From: Renibacterium sp.
Lineage (GTDB): Bacteria; Actinomycetota; Actinomycetes; Actinomycetales; Micrococcaceae
Reading direction: 5' to 3'
Length of the DNA: 64,000 bases
NCBI GenBank assembly: GCA_017419405.1
Contig: JAFOLH010000008.1
Coordinates: 372,001-436,000, forward strand
Made by a program: the position numbers and the translations under genes. Numbering within the stretch: the first letter of the stretch is position 1; the number at the start of each line of letters is the position of its first letter. Positions 34,588 to 43,588 of the stretch are shown here, piece after piece. Below the pieces are notes generated by a model. The model worked only from the letters and a program-made list of their open reading frames with translations. It was not told the DNA's origin and did not search any database.

Positions 34588-35258
34588 GCTATGCTCCGTC
34601 TCGGCAGTACCAGCAGCAAGGCGCTCAGGGCGAGCAGCGGAGCCAGTCCGGCGGGCAGGAACGGCGTCGCCGCCAAGCTGAGCGCGGCGCCCGCGGCGGC
34701 GGCCAGGATGGTCCGCCGTTCGCGCATCGCGGGCAGGACCAAAGCAAGCAGCACGGCTGGAAACACGGCATCCAGGCCGAGCGATTCGGGTCGCTGCACG
34801 ATCTGGCCCAGACTCGCCCCGAGCAGCGCGCCGAGCGGCCAACACAGCAGGATGCCCAAGCCGCAAAGCCAGAAAGCTGCACGTTTGCGGCGCAGCCCGA
34901 TTTGGCTTTTGGCCACCGCCACGGATTCGTCGTTGACCAGATGCGCGCCGAAAAATTTCCGCCAGCCCGGCCGCAGGAACTCGCCGGCGCTCACGCCGTA
35001 GACGAAGTTCCGCAGATTCACCAGCAAGCCGGCGACGACGGCGGCCAGCAGATTTCCGCTGGCTGCCGCAATGCCGACGAAGAGGAACTCCGACGATGAG
35101 CCCAGGACCAGAATGGCCAGGGCCAGAATCTGCCAGAGCGGAAAGCCGGCAGCCGTGGCGGTCACGCCATAAGACACGCCGACTATCCCGACGGACAAAG
35201 AAATGAGCGCTATCGACCGTATCGTAGAACGATCGAGTGTTCTCCATATCGAACGCAT
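34584..35258 (-). CDS. azlC: AzlC-type branched-chain amino-acid exporter subunit
   Basis: A 224-residue AzlC family permease. Typical elements are the SYGVTATAAGFPLWQ turn, LGSSSEFLFVG (AzlC QF/xF motif region), LLVNLRNFVYG and HLVNDESVAVA. ATG 35258 lies inside a GAAC-gcatgt-GTTC dyad and has no ribosome site, so the true start or a leaderless transcript is uncertain. It is divergent from an XRE-cupin gene that presumably regulates it. Confidence 0.85.
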   Translation of the reverse strand: MRSIWRTLDRSTIRSIALISLSVGIVGVSYGVTATAAGFPLWQILALAILVLGSSSEFLFVGIAAASGNLLAAVVAGLLVNLRNFVYGVSAGEFLRPGWRKFFGAHLVNDESVAVAKSQIGLRRKRAAFWLCGLGILLCWPLGALLGASLGQIVQRPESLGLDAVFPAVLLALVLPAMRERRTILAAAAGAALSLAATPFLPAGLAPLLALSALLLVLPRRSIA

Positions 35259-35264
35259 GTGTTC
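35226..35264. promoter_or_regulatory. Two GAAC/GTTC dyads between azlC and its XRE-cupin regulator
   Basis: AGAAC (35226-35230) pairs with GTTCT (35239-35243), and GAAC (35251-35254) with GTTC (35261-35264). They lie at the start of azlC and upstream of the regulator gene, as expected for an autoregulated operator. Confidence 0.5.
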
Positions 35265-35324
35265 TACTGTGGAGGAGGGAGTCGTTGTTCGTCAAGGCGA
35301 ACGATCATACGAAAAGGAGAACGT

Positions 35325-35879
35325 TTGTCGCTGAACACGCCAAGAGAGCTGGTGGCCTCCGGGTTGAAGCGGGAGCGGGCCAAAGCTGGCTTGAGCCTTT
35401 CCGAGACGGCCCGGCGGGCTGGCATCGCCAAGTCGACGCTTTCCCAGCTCGAATCCGGCGAAGGCAATCCCGGCGTCGAAACGCTGTGGGCGATCTGCAC
35501 TGCCTTGGAGATCCCGTTTTCCCGTCTGGTCGATCCGCCGCAGGTGCGCAGCCAGGTGGTCCGGGCGGGGCAAGGGGCGCGGTTCGCGGCCGAAGGCGCA
35601 GACTACGTGGCGACATTGCTCGCGGTCTGCCCGCCGCACGCCCGACGGGATATTTTCCTGATCGTCGCCGAACCCGGCAGCGCCAAGGCTTCGGACCTGC
35701 ACCCGGCCGGAACCGTGGAGCATGTGGTGATCAGCTCGGGCTCGGCGCTGGTCGGCCCGGCCGGGGCCCCGGTGGAATTGCACCCCGGGGACTACATTTC
35801 CTACCCGGGGGATGCACCGCACGTCTTCCAAGCCTTGGTGCCGGGAACCTCGGCCGTGCTGATTTCGGAATCGGTTTAG
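35325..35879 (+). CDS. XRE-family regulator with C-terminal cupin domain
   Basis: A 184-residue regulator. Residues about 10-65 form the helix-turn-helix (KAGLSLSETARRAGIAKS, then TLSQLESGEGNPGVETLW). Residues about 80-180 form a cupin sensor domain (HVVISSGSALVG, LHPGDYISYPGDAPHVFQAL). The TTG at 35325 is the start because AAAAGGAGA ends five bases before it; no better ATG or GTG exists. Divergent azlCD suggests it senses an amino acid or related ligand and controls the exporter. Confidence 0.85.
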   Translation: MSLNTPRELVASGLKRERAKAGLSLSETARRAGIAKSTLSQLESGEGNPGVETLWAICTALEIPFSRLVDPPQVRSQVVRAGQGARFAAEGADYVATLLAVCPPHARRDIFLIVAEPGSAKASDLHPAGTVEHVVISSGSALVGPAGAPVELHPGDYISYPGDAPHVFQALVPGTSAVLISESV

Positions 35880-35946
35880 GCCGGTGGTGGCTGGATTCCG
35901 GCAAGCTTTTGGCCCGTAAATCCCGGGATAGTGCTAGCAATAGCAG

Positions 35947-35952
35947 TACCGT
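35947..35952 (+). promoter_or_regulatory. -10 box of ftsK, leaderless layout
   Basis: TACCGT is six bases before ATG 35959; the intervening GAAGAT is not a usable ribosome site. Confidence 0.45.
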
Positions 35953-35958
35953 GAAGAT

Positions 35959-38757
35959 ATGGCGACTCGAACTTCCCCCGTGCGCCCGTCAACTGGTCGT
36001 GCCCCGAGCAAGGCGAAAACACCGGCTGGCGGCACCCGCGCGCGGTCCCAAGCACCCGAACCCGAGATCAAACCCGTCTGGCCGGTACGCGCCGCCGTCG
36101 GGCTCTGGCAAGGGCTGGGGCACCTGGTCGGCGGCGGCGTGCGCCGGATCGGCCACGATGTTTCGGACCTGGAGCCGGAAAGCCGGCGCGACGGCAGTGC
36201 CTTGCTGCTCCTGCTCTTGGCCGTGGGCATCGCCACGTTCGAATGGTGGGGCTTGAAAGGCTGGTTCGCGGACGGCGTGCACGGCGTGGTTGCTGGCAGC
36301 ATCGGTTGGATGGGCTTGCTGCTGCCCCTGATGCTGTTCATCGGCGCGATCCGGCAGTTCCGGTACCCGCAGAACGTGCGGTCGAACAACCGGGTGGCGA
36401 TCGGCTTCACCGTGATGACCGTCGCCGGGGCCGCGATCGCGCACATCGTCGGTGGGCAGCCTTCGTTGGCCAGCGGCTTCGACGGGGTCAGCCAAGCCGG
36501 CGGAACCATCGGCTTCCTGGCCGCTGCGCCGTTTTCGGCGTTGAACGTGTGGCTCGCTGTGCTGATCTACGCCTTGTTCGCGTTCGTCAGTGTCCTGATT
36601 GTCACGGCGACGCCGTTCCGGGCGATCCCGTCCCGGCTCGGCCAGCTTTACGAGCACTTGATGGGCCAGGACCCGCACGAAAAGACCTCGGACAACGGCC
36701 ATGACCAGAGCTACCTCTACGACCGCGACGGGGCCGAGCCGAAGCCGAAGCGCGAGAAGAAGCCGTTGTTCGGGCGGAAGAAATCCGACGCTGAAGAAAC
36801 CTCGGTGTTGGACCGGTTCAACGGCGATGAAGCCTTCGAACACGCCCTGGTCGATGCCGATCCGGTGGACACTGCGCCGACCACGCCGTTGGTGCCCCCG
36901 GGAGTCCGGCGACCCACCAAGGCGGAAATCGCCACGGAGAAGCTCAAGGCTTCCCAGGGTTTGGCCGCCGAGCCGGTGACCGAAGCCTTGGCCACCTTGC
37001 CTCCGGTCCCCACGGTCAACCCCACGGTCGCGGTCAACAAACTCGTGCCGCAGGTTCCCAATACCCCGATTCCGCAACGTTCCGAGCAGTTGAGCCTGGC
37101 CGGCGACGTCACCTACACGCTGCCGGATTCGGAGTTTCTGGCCCCGGGCACGCTGCCCAAGGAACGTACCGAGGCCAACGACGCGGTGGTTGCCGCCCTG
37201 ACCAATGTGCTCACCCAATTCGGCGTGGACGCCCAGGTCACCGGGTTCTCCCGCGGCCCGACCGTGACCAGGTATGAGATCGAGCTCGGCGCCGGAACCA
37301 AGGTGGAGCGGGTCACCGCGCTGTCCAAGAACATCTCCTACGCCGTGGCCAGCGCCGATGTGCGGATCCTTTCGCCAATCCCGGGCAAGTCTGCGATCGG
37401 CATCGAAATCCCGAACACCGACCGCGAGACGGTCTCCCTGGGCGATGTGCTGCGAAGCCAGAACGCGCGGCGCACCGATCACCCGATGGTGATGGGCGTG
37501 GGCAAAGACGTCGAGGGCGGCTTCGTGGTCGCGAACCTCGCCAAGATGCCGCACTTGCTGGTGGCCGGCGCCACCGGTGCCGGCAAGTCGTCCTTCGTGA
37601 ACTCGATGATCACCTCGATCCTGATGCGTTCCACCCCGGACGAGGTGCGGATGGTCATGGTGGACCCGAAGCGCGTGGAGCTCACCGCCTACGAAGGCGT
37701 GCCGCACCTGATCACCCCGATCATCACCAACCCGAAGAAGGCCGCCGAGGCGCTGCAGTGGGTGGTCCGCGAAATGGACACCCGGTACGACGACCTTTCC
37801 AACTTCGGCTTCAAGCACATCGACGACTTCAACAAGGCGGTGCGGGCCGGCAAGGTGAAGCTGCCGCCGGATTCCAAGCGGATCCTCAAGCCGTACCCGT
37901 ACCTGCTGGTGATCGTGGACGAGCTTGCCGATCTGATGATGGTGGCACCGCGCGACGTGGAAGATTCGATTGTCCGGATCACCCAGCTGGCCCGGGCCGC
38001 CGGCATCCACTTGGTGCTGGCCACGCAACGGCCTTCGGTCGACGTGGTCACCGGTTTGATCAAGGCGAACGTTCCTTCCCGGATGGCCTTCGCGACGTCG
38101 TCGGTCACCGACTCGCGGGTGGTCCTGGACCAGCCCGGCGCCGAGAAGCTCATCGGCCAAGGCGACGCGTTGTTCTTGCCGATGGGTGCTTCCAAAGCGA
38201 TCCGCGTGCAGGGCGCTTGGGTGACCGAATCGGAAATCCACCAGGTGGTGGAGCATGTCAAGGGGCAGTTGCAGGCGGTGTACCGCGAGGACGTCGCGGT
38301 GGAAGCCCCGAAGAAGCAGATCGACGAGGAGATCGGCGACGACCTGGATGTACTGCTGCAGGCGACCGAGCTGGTAATCACGACGCAGTTCGGCTCGACG
38401 TCGATGCTGCAGCGCAAACTGCGCGTCGGCTTCGCCAAGGCGGGCCGGCTCATGGACCTGCTGGAGTCCCGCGGCGTGGTGGGGCCCTCCGAGGGCTCGA
38501 AGGCGCGCGATGTATTGGTCAAGCCGGACGATTTGGCGGCGACCTTGGCCGCGATCCGCGGCGACGGGCCGCCGGCCGGTTCGGCGGTGGACCCGACGGT
38601 CGCGGCACTGGCGGCCAATGCGAATGTGAATCAGGGATTCGCCGAGCCGGTGGATCTGGTCGCCCAGGATCTGGACAACCGGACGCAGGCGATCGACTAC
38701 CACGACGGCGGCGACGACGAAAGCGGCGAAGACGCCTGGCAGCTGACCGGGCGCTGA
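35959..38757 (+). CDS. ftsK: DNA translocase FtsK
   Basis: A 932-residue septal DNA pump. A basic N-terminus is followed by four membrane helices (about 80-230), a charged linker, and the motor domain with Walker A GATGAGKSSF (nt about 37570-37600), Walker B VIVDELADLMM and the LATQRPSVDVVTGLIKANVPS stretch. The C-terminal gamma domain (FAKAGRLMDLLESRGVVGPSEGSKARDVLV) should recognise polar KOPS-like sites. It resolves chromosome dimers and clears DNA from the septum. Confidence 0.96.
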   Translation: MATRTSPVRPSTGRAPSKAKTPAGGTRARSQAPEPEIKPVWPVRAAVGLWQGLGHLVGGGVRRIGHDVSDLEPESRRDGSALLLLLLAVGIATFEWWGLKGWFADGVHGVVAGSIGWMGLLLPLMLFIGAIRQFRYPQNVRSNNRVAIGFTVMTVAGAAIAHIVGGQPSLASGFDGVSQAGGTIGFLAAAPFSALNVWLAVLIYALFAFVSVLIVTATPFRAIPSRLGQLYEHLMGQDPHEKTSDNGHDQSYLYDRDGAEPKPKREKKPLFGRKKSDAEETSVLDRFNGDEAFEHALVDADPVDTAPTTPLVPPGVRRPTKAEIATEKLKASQGLAAEPVTEALATLPPVPTVNPTVAVNKLVPQVPNTPIPQRSEQLSLAGDVTYTLPDSEFLAPGTLPKERTEANDAVVAALTNVLTQFGVDAQVTGFSRGPTVTRYEIELGAGTKVERVTALSKNISYAVASADVRILSPIPGKSAIGIEIPNTDRETVSLGDVLRSQNARRTDHPMVMGVGKDVEGGFVVANLAKMPHLLVAGATGAGKSSFVNSMITSILMRSTPDEVRMVMVDPKRVELTAYEGVPHLITPIITNPKKAAEALQWVVREMDTRYDDLSNFGFKHIDDFNKAVRAGKVKLPPDSKRILKPYPYLLVIVDELADLMMVAPRDVEDSIVRITQLARAAGIHLVLATQRPSVDVVTGLIKANVPSRMAFATSSVTDSRVVLDQPGAEKLIGQGDALFLPMGASKAIRVQGAWVTESEIHQVVEHVKGQLQAVYREDVAVEAPKKQIDEEIGDDLDVLLQATELVITTQFGSTSMLQRKLRVGFAKAGRLMDLLESRGVVGPSEGSKARDVLVKPDDLAATLAAIRGDGPPAGSAVDPTVAALAANANVNQGFAEPVDLVAQDLDNRTQAIDYHDGGDDESGEDAWQLTGR

Positions 38758-38771
38758 TCAGCGCTCATGCC

Positions 38772-38814
38772 GTAGCAGAGGCCTCCGGGAGATTGGACCG
38801 GACGCCTCTGCTAC
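38772..38814. terminator. 17-bp hairpin between ftsK and the convergent SDR gene
   Basis: Arms 38772-38788 and 38798-38814 pair with one mismatch around a nine-base loop; no T-run on either side, but the position fits a shared terminator. Confidence 0.7.
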
Positions 38815-38818
38815 ACGG

Positions 38819-39670
38819 TCAGCGTTTGCCCGTAGTGGGCTGCTGCCGGCCTTCCCTGCCGACGAAGCTGTCCATGGTGCCGTAGATGCCGAAGACCCGG
38901 TCCGCCATCAGGTCCCAAGCCCGGGTGGGCAGGGTGCCTTTGAGGATTTTGCCCAGTTGGGTGGTCCAGGGCATGATCACGAAGGGTTTCCCCGGCTTCA
39001 TGTAGCGCCAGACTTTTGTCACCACTGCTTCTGGGGTGAGGATCGGGGTCATCAGGATTGTTTTGACGCCTTCGAACATTCCGGTGGCGATGTAGGTGGG
39101 GCAAACCGTCGTGACTTTGATATTGCCGTGCCCGGTTTTCAGCAATTCCAGCCGCAGTGAATCGCTCCAGCCCACCGCGGCCCATTTCGAGGCGGAATAG
39201 ACGCTCATTTTGGGGTTGGAGACCAGACCGCCGGCGGAGGCGATGTTCACGATCCGGCGTTCGGTGCCGCCTTCCATCATGGCCGGCAGGAATGCCCTGG
39301 TGATGTGCATCGGGGCCAGCGCGTTGATCCGCATCACGAGTTCGATGTCCACCTCGTGATCGTGTTCCCAGAAGTACTTGCCGCGCACGATCCCGGCGTT
39401 GTTGATCAAGACATCCGGAACCCCGACGTCGGCCAGCACTTTCCCGGCCGCGTCCCGAATCGCCTCGAGCGAGCTGACGTCGACGGTGTAGCAATGCACA
39501 TCGCAGTCCGGGAGTTCGGCGTCGGCCTTGGCCAGCAGATCTTCATTGATGTCCCAAAGAACGACGTGGGCCGCCCCGTCCTGGGCAGCGAGATCGGCAT
39601 AGAGCCGGCCCATTCCCATCGCCGCACCGGTGATCAAGACGGTTTTTCCGCGCAGATCGATTTTGCTCAT
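38819..39670 (-). CDS. Short-chain dehydrogenase/reductase
   Basis: A 283-residue classical SDR with the nucleotide loop TGAAMGMGR (residues about 15-23), NNAG in VLINNAGIVRG, and catalytic Ser, Tyr and Lys in NIASAGG and YSASKWAAVGW. The C-terminal 70 residues resemble lipid-directed SDRs (KPGKPFVIMPW). ATG 39670 overlaps the stop of the flavoprotein gene (ATGA), with GGAGGAGG upstream, so the two act together. A keto-reduction of a lipid intermediate is a reasonable guess. Confidence 0.88.
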   Translation of the reverse strand: MSKIDLRGKTVLITGAAMGMGRLYADLAAQDGAAHVVLWDINEDLLAKADAELPDCDVHCYTVDVSSLEAIRDAAGKVLADVGVPDVLINNAGIVRGKYFWEHDHEVDIELVMRINALAPMHITRAFLPAMMEGGTERRIVNIASAGGLVSNPKMSVYSASKWAAVGWSDSLRLELLKTGHGNIKVTTVCPTYIATGMFEGVKTILMTPILTPEAVVTKVWRYMKPGKPFVIMPWTTQLGKILKGTLPTRAWDLMADRVFGIYGTMDSFVGREGRQQPTTGKR

Positions 39671-41373
39671 TTCTGATCCTCCTCCATTGCAGGAATCAAC
39701 TTTCCCGGGTTCATGATGCCGGTCGGATCGAGTGCGGCTTTGATACTCCGCAAAACGTCCACCCCCAGAGGCCCGATTTCCGCCGCCAGGTAGGGCGCGT
39801 GGTCGGTCCCGATGGCGTGATGGTGGGTGATGGTGGCCCGTTCCTTCACGATGGCTTCGCTCGCCGCCGCCTTGATCCGCTGCAATTGCTGCAGCGGATC
39901 ACTTTCCTGGCCGGCCAGGAAAGTGAAATACAACGACGCGCCGCCAGGATACACGTGCGAGACATGGGCTTGCGACCAGCCGGATTTCCCGCCGTCGGAA
40001 ATCGCCCCCAGGATCGCCTGGTTCACCGCCTCGTGCAGGGCCGGCAGTCGGTCCCAGGACGTGGCGGTCTCCAAGGTCTCCACGAGCACGCCGATGTCCA
40101 GCAGCCGGTCCCGGAGGTAGGGCGCGCTGAAGCGGCCGTGTTCCCAGGAGGTCGCCGGGGCCGAGCTGAGGTACACCGCGCCGGCGGCGCGCAGCAGCTT
40201 CGCACACTGTCGGCGAGCCGCCGCGGTCGCGGCTTTTCCGCCTTCCCAGACGAAAAGGGCCAAAGCCGGCTGGGGCATGCCGCGCAGGGCCAAGTATTTG
40301 CGCAGCGCGGCGATTTTGGCTCCGCCGGCCAGCCGCAAGGTGGATTCGGTTTCCTCGCGGTCGCTGAGCCGGGCGACTGCCGGCAGTGGGATTCCGGCCT
40401 GCACGAGCGCGCGCAGCGCCTCGGTGCCGGATTCGAAATCGGCGAAGGCCCACGCACCATGGCGTTTGTGTTCCGGTTGCGGCACGATCGCCATCGTGGC
40501 CTTGGTGATCACGCCCAGAGTGCCTTCGGAGCCGACGACGATGCTGCGCAGGTCCGGACCGGCAGCGGTCGCCGGGGCGAAGCCGCCCAAATCCAGGGTG
40601 CCGCGCGGCGATTCCAAGCTCAGCCGGCGGACCAGCGCGTCGGAACGCCCGTAGCCGGTGGAGGCTTGACCGGCCGAGCGGGTGGCCAGGTATCCGCCGA
40701 GAGTGGCCTGTTGGTGGCTTTGCGGCAGGTGGCCGAGGGTGAATCCGTGCGCCGCGAGCGCCGCCTCGATTGCCGGGCCGCGGATTCCGGTTTGGAAAGT
40801 GGCCAGCCGGTTGACCGGATCCAGCTCGAGCAATTGCGCCATCCGGCCCAGATCCAGGGCGACGGCGGCAGTGAAGGTTTGGCCGTTCGGCGCGCTCCTG
40901 ATCGGCTCCACGCCGCCGACGACGCTGGTGCCGCCGCCGAAGGGGGTGACCGCGATGTGCTCCCGGACGCAGATCTCCAGGATTTTCCGGATCTCCTGGT
41001 CCGAACCGGGGCTGAGCACCGCATCGGGGGCCGCCTGCGCGTTTCCGGTGCGCCGTCGATAGAGGTCCGGGGTGCTTTTGCCGCCGGCATGCAGCACCCG
41101 GTCCGCAGCGGCGGTTGACACGTGCTCCGCGCCCAAAGCGTCCCGGAACAGAGCCAGCCGGGACTCGTCCAGCGAACTTTCCGGCAGGCTCACCTGGTCC
41201 AGCCGCACCGGGAGGTGATCGCGGGCGACCGAGTCGAGTTCCAGCGCCGTACGCAGGAACGCCGTGGCGTGCCCCGGCAACTCAGCGGCCCGGGCCGGAT
41301 TTCCCCATCCGTACCAAACGGATCTGCCAACGTCTTCCGTAATATCTGCTCCCACCGCTACAGTGTTACACAT
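39667..41373 (-). CDS. FAD-binding oxidase, alkyldihydroxyacetonephosphate-synthase-like
   Basis: A VAO/PCMH-fold flavoprotein of about 568 residues. VTPFGGGTSVVGGVEP, GSEGTLGVITKATMAI and the C-terminal HHHAIGTDHAPYLAAEIG with its His cluster are characteristic of alkylglycerone-phosphate synthase homologues. The N-terminus WYGWGNP fits the same group. The start is uncertain: ATG 41373 is the most upstream sensible codon but shares CATG with the divergent TetR start; GTG 41355 is an alternative. It could make ether-lipid precursors or oxidise a glycerophosphate-like substrate. Confidence 0.82.
   Translation of the reverse strand: MCNTVAVGADITEDVGRSVWYGWGNPARAAELPGHATAFLRTALELDSVARDHLPVRLDQVSLPESSLDESRLALFRDALGAEHVSTAAADRVLHAGGKSTPDLYRRRTGNAQAAPDAVLSPGSDQEIRKILEICVREHIAVTPFGGGTSVVGGVEPIRSAPNGQTFTAAVALDLGRMAQLLELDPVNRLATFQTGIRGPAIEAALAAHGFTLGHLPQSHQQATLGGYLATRSAGQASTGYGRSDALVRRLSLESPRGTLDLGGFAPATAAGPDLRSIVVGSEGTLGVITKATMAIVPQPEHKRHGAWAFADFESGTEALRALVQAGIPLPAVARLSDREETESTLRLAGGAKIAALRKYLALRGMPQPALALFVWEGGKAATAAARRQCAKLLRAAGAVYLSSAPATSWEHGRFSAPYLRDRLLDIGVLVETLETATSWDRLPALHEAVNQAILGAISDGGKSGWSQAHVSHVYPGGASLYFTFLAGQESDPLQQLQRIKAAASEAIVKERATITHHHAIGTDHAPYLAAEIGPLGVDVLRSIKAALDPTGIMNPGKLIPAMEEDQK
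41359..41364 (+). promoter_or_regulatory. -10 box of the tetR-glpD operon, leaderless layout
   Basis: TACAGT is seven bases before ATG 41372. The following GTGTTACAC palindrome (41363-41371) overlaps the transcription start and the divergent flavoprotein start and is a good candidate for the TetR site. Confidence 0.5.
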
Positions 41374-41980
41374 GGAGTCACAAAGTACCAGTGTTTCATC
41401 AGGCAACCGCAGTAGCGCCGTGGACCGGATTCTCGACGCGACCCGGGCGGCGGTCATCTTGCACGGCGTGCGGCGCACCACGGTCCAGGACATCGCGGCC
41501 CGGGCCGGGATTTCCCGGATGACGTTCTACCGGCAACTGGGATCGGTCGACCATGCGGTGCTGCAGACGCTGACCCGGGAATTCCGCAATGCGGTCGCCG
41601 CGGCCACCGGCCACGCGACCGGGGGCACCGGACGGGACCGGCTGGTCAGCTTCGTCCTCGAAGGAGTCCGGCTCTATGCCGCGGACGAGATGGTCGCGTC
41701 GATTCTGGAACGGGATCCGGAGCTGCTGATCCCTTACCTCTCCGATCGGTTCGGGGCGAGTCAGGAGCTCATTCTGGCGGCACTGGCGCCATTGCTCGCG
41801 GCCGGGGTGGCCGACGGTTCGATCGCTGCGCGGTCCGCTACCGGCACCATGGTGTTGCTGATCATGCAAGCGGTGGCCCTGCCGGCCCGGATCTTGGAAG
41901 CCCGTGCCGAGTACCGGCAGGTACTCGAGGAGTTGGAACTGATGTTGCACCGCTACTTGGCTCCGGAGGCCACCCGATGA
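41372..41980 (+). CDS. TetR-family transcriptional regulator
   Basis: A 202-residue repressor. The N-terminal helix-turn-helix is DRILDATRAAVILHG, then TTVQDIAARAGISRMTFYRQLGS. The C-terminal ligand domain is about 140 residues. It is divergent from the AGPS-like flavoprotein and overlaps glpD by ATGA, so it probably represses both directions from the short shared control region. The ligand may be a fatty acyl or glycerolipid compound. Confidence 0.9.
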   Translation: MESQSTSVSSGNRSSAVDRILDATRAAVILHGVRRTTVQDIAARAGISRMTFYRQLGSVDHAVLQTLTREFRNAVAAATGHATGGTGRDRLVSFVLEGVRLYAADEMVASILERDPELLIPYLSDRFGASQELILAALAPLLAAGVADGSIAARSATGTMVLLIMQAVALPARILEARAEYRQVLEELELMLHRYLAPEATR

Positions 41981-43578
41981 GTTGGATCAATGAGCGGTCC
42001 CGGGCCGCCTCGCTGGCCTCGATCCAGGAGCAGGAGGTGGACCTGCTGGTGATCGGCGGCGGAATCACCGGTGCCGGCGTCGCCCTGGATGCGGCGAGCC
42101 GGGGGCTCAGCGTGGCATTGCTGGAAAGCCAGGACCTGGCGTCCGGAACCAGTGGGTTCAGTTCCAAGCTGATCCACGGCGGGCTGCGCTACCTGGCGAA
42201 AGCGGACGTCGGCGTCGCCTGGGAGTCCGCGCTGGAGCGCCGCTGGTTGATGGAGTTCATCGCGCCGCATCTGGTGCGGCCGTTGGGTTATCTGGTCGCC
42301 GAAGCGAAAGCCTCGCCGCGCTGGGAGTTCTGGGCTGCCGGGTTCGGCGTGCTGCTGGCCGACGGGATGCGCCGGCTCAGCGGACTGTCCGGGCAATACC
42401 TGCCGCCGCCGCAACGGCTCACCGCGGCTGCGGCGCATCGACTGGCCCCGGAGGCGGATCCGGACCGGATGCGCAGTGCGCTGCTGTACTGGGACGGGCA
42501 GCTCGAAGACGATGCTCGGTTGGTGATCGCCGTGGCGCGCACCGCCGTGAAACACGGAGCGCACGTGCTCACCGGGCTCAAGGCGATCGCCGCCACCGAC
42601 CGCACGGTCACCGCGCTGGACGAGCGCACCGGCGGGCTGCTGAACCTGCGGGCTGGCTCCGTGGTCAACGCCACCGGGGTTTGGGCCGGCCAATTGGAAG
42701 GTTCGCTCGACGTGCTGCCGAGCCGGGGGAGCCATCTGGTGGTCGCCGCGGAGCGCCTGGGCAATCCGCGAGCTGCCTGGACCGCTCCGGTACCCGGGCA
42801 CTTCGGCCGTTACGTCTTCGCCCTGCCGCAATCGAACGGGCAGGTGTATTTGGGTCTGACCGACGAACTCGACCGGGGTGCTGACGGGCATGCCACCGCG
42901 GTGCCGGAATCCGATGTCGAGTTTTTGCTGGAAACCGTCAACCGGACGCTCGCCGAGCCGCTGCTGCCAACGGACGTCCTGGGCCGCTTCGCCGGTCTCC
43001 GGCCGTTGATCAGCAAGTCCGGGGACGGCGCTCCTGGGCAGAGTGCGGACGTTTCCCGGCGGCACGTGCTGCTGGATCTGCCCGGCCGTCCGATCACCAT
43101 CGCCGGGGGCAAGCTCACCACCTACCGGAAAATGGCCGAAGACGCGGTGGATTCGGTGTTGCGCCGCCTGGGCCGGGAAGCTACCTGCGTCACCCGCAAG
43201 CTCGCCCTGGTCGGCGCGGCGCCGGCGGCAGAGCTTGCAGCGCTCGGAGCCCCGCTCCGGCTGGTGCACCGATATGGCAGCGAAGCCCGGCTGGTCGAGT
43301 CCTTGTCCCGGATCGAGCCGATGCTTGCCGAAGAAGTCGCCACGGGTTCCGGGGTCACCGGCGCCGAATTGTTCTTCGGCGTGGTGGCCGAGGGTGCCAG
43401 CAGCGTTCCGGACTTGCTGGCGCGGCGCAGCCGGCTGGCTTTCGTGCCGGAACTCGCCGCTGCCGCCACGGAACGAGCCGGGGAGGTCCTGGACGCCGCG
43501 AACCAATGGTTGGCCCAGCGCGGTTCGCCCGGGCCGGACGAAGGATTCGGGCCAGGGGCGTTGGCCGGCTCCGGCTAA
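41977..43578 (+). CDS. glpD: Glycerol-3-phosphate dehydrogenase (FAD)
   Basis: A 533-residue respiratory glycerol-3-phosphate dehydrogenase. The FAD loop VIGGGITGAGVALDAASRG is near residues 25-43. Then come SGTSGFSSKLIHGGLRYL, VVNATGVWAG, FALPQSNGQVYLGLTDE and IAGGKLTTYRKMAEDAVD, all diagnostic. It feeds electrons from glycerol 3-phosphate to quinone. It is coupled to tetR by ATGA. A regulator plus AGPS-like gene next to glpD is, from memory, also found in mycobacteria (the Rv2249c-Rv2251 region). Confidence 0.93.
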   Translation: MSWINERSRAASLASIQEQEVDLLVIGGGITGAGVALDAASRGLSVALLESQDLASGTSGFSSKLIHGGLRYLAKADVGVAWESALERRWLMEFIAPHLVRPLGYLVAEAKASPRWEFWAAGFGVLLADGMRRLSGLSGQYLPPPQRLTAAAAHRLAPEADPDRMRSALLYWDGQLEDDARLVIAVARTAVKHGAHVLTGLKAIAATDRTVTALDERTGGLLNLRAGSVVNATGVWAGQLEGSLDVLPSRGSHLVVAAERLGNPRAAWTAPVPGHFGRYVFALPQSNGQVYLGLTDELDRGADGHATAVPESDVEFLLETVNRTLAEPLLPTDVLGRFAGLRPLISKSGDGAPGQSADVSRRHVLLDLPGRPITIAGGKLTTYRKMAEDAVDSVLRRLGREATCVTRKLALVGAAPAAELAALGAPLRLVHRYGSEARLVESLSRIEPMLAEEVATGSGVTGAELFFGVVAEGASSVPDLLARRSRLAFVPELAAAATERAGEVLDAANQWLAQRGSPGPDEGFGPGALAGSG

Positions 43579-43581
43579 GGT
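43576..43581 (+). promoter_or_regulatory. -10 box of pgsA overlapping the glpD stop codon
   Basis: TAAGGT begins with the TAA stop of glpD and is seven bases from GTG 43589, so pgsA can be transcribed without a leader. Confidence 0.45.
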
Positions 43582-43588
43582 AGAGCAT

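Noticed and set aside
35250-35266. LexA-like CGAAC-GCATGT-GTTCT at azlC
   Set aside because: The spacer is six rather than four bases, and the genes have no SOS role; it is better read as an operator for the adjacent XRE-cupin protein.
35989-38703. A 900-codon open frame antisense to ftsK
   Set aside because: It mirrors the ftsK codon pattern, gives a His/Arg/Gly-rich composition without any domain, and has no ribosome site. It is a GC-rich shadow frame, as are the long minus-strand frames opposite rnj (30551-32665) and others.
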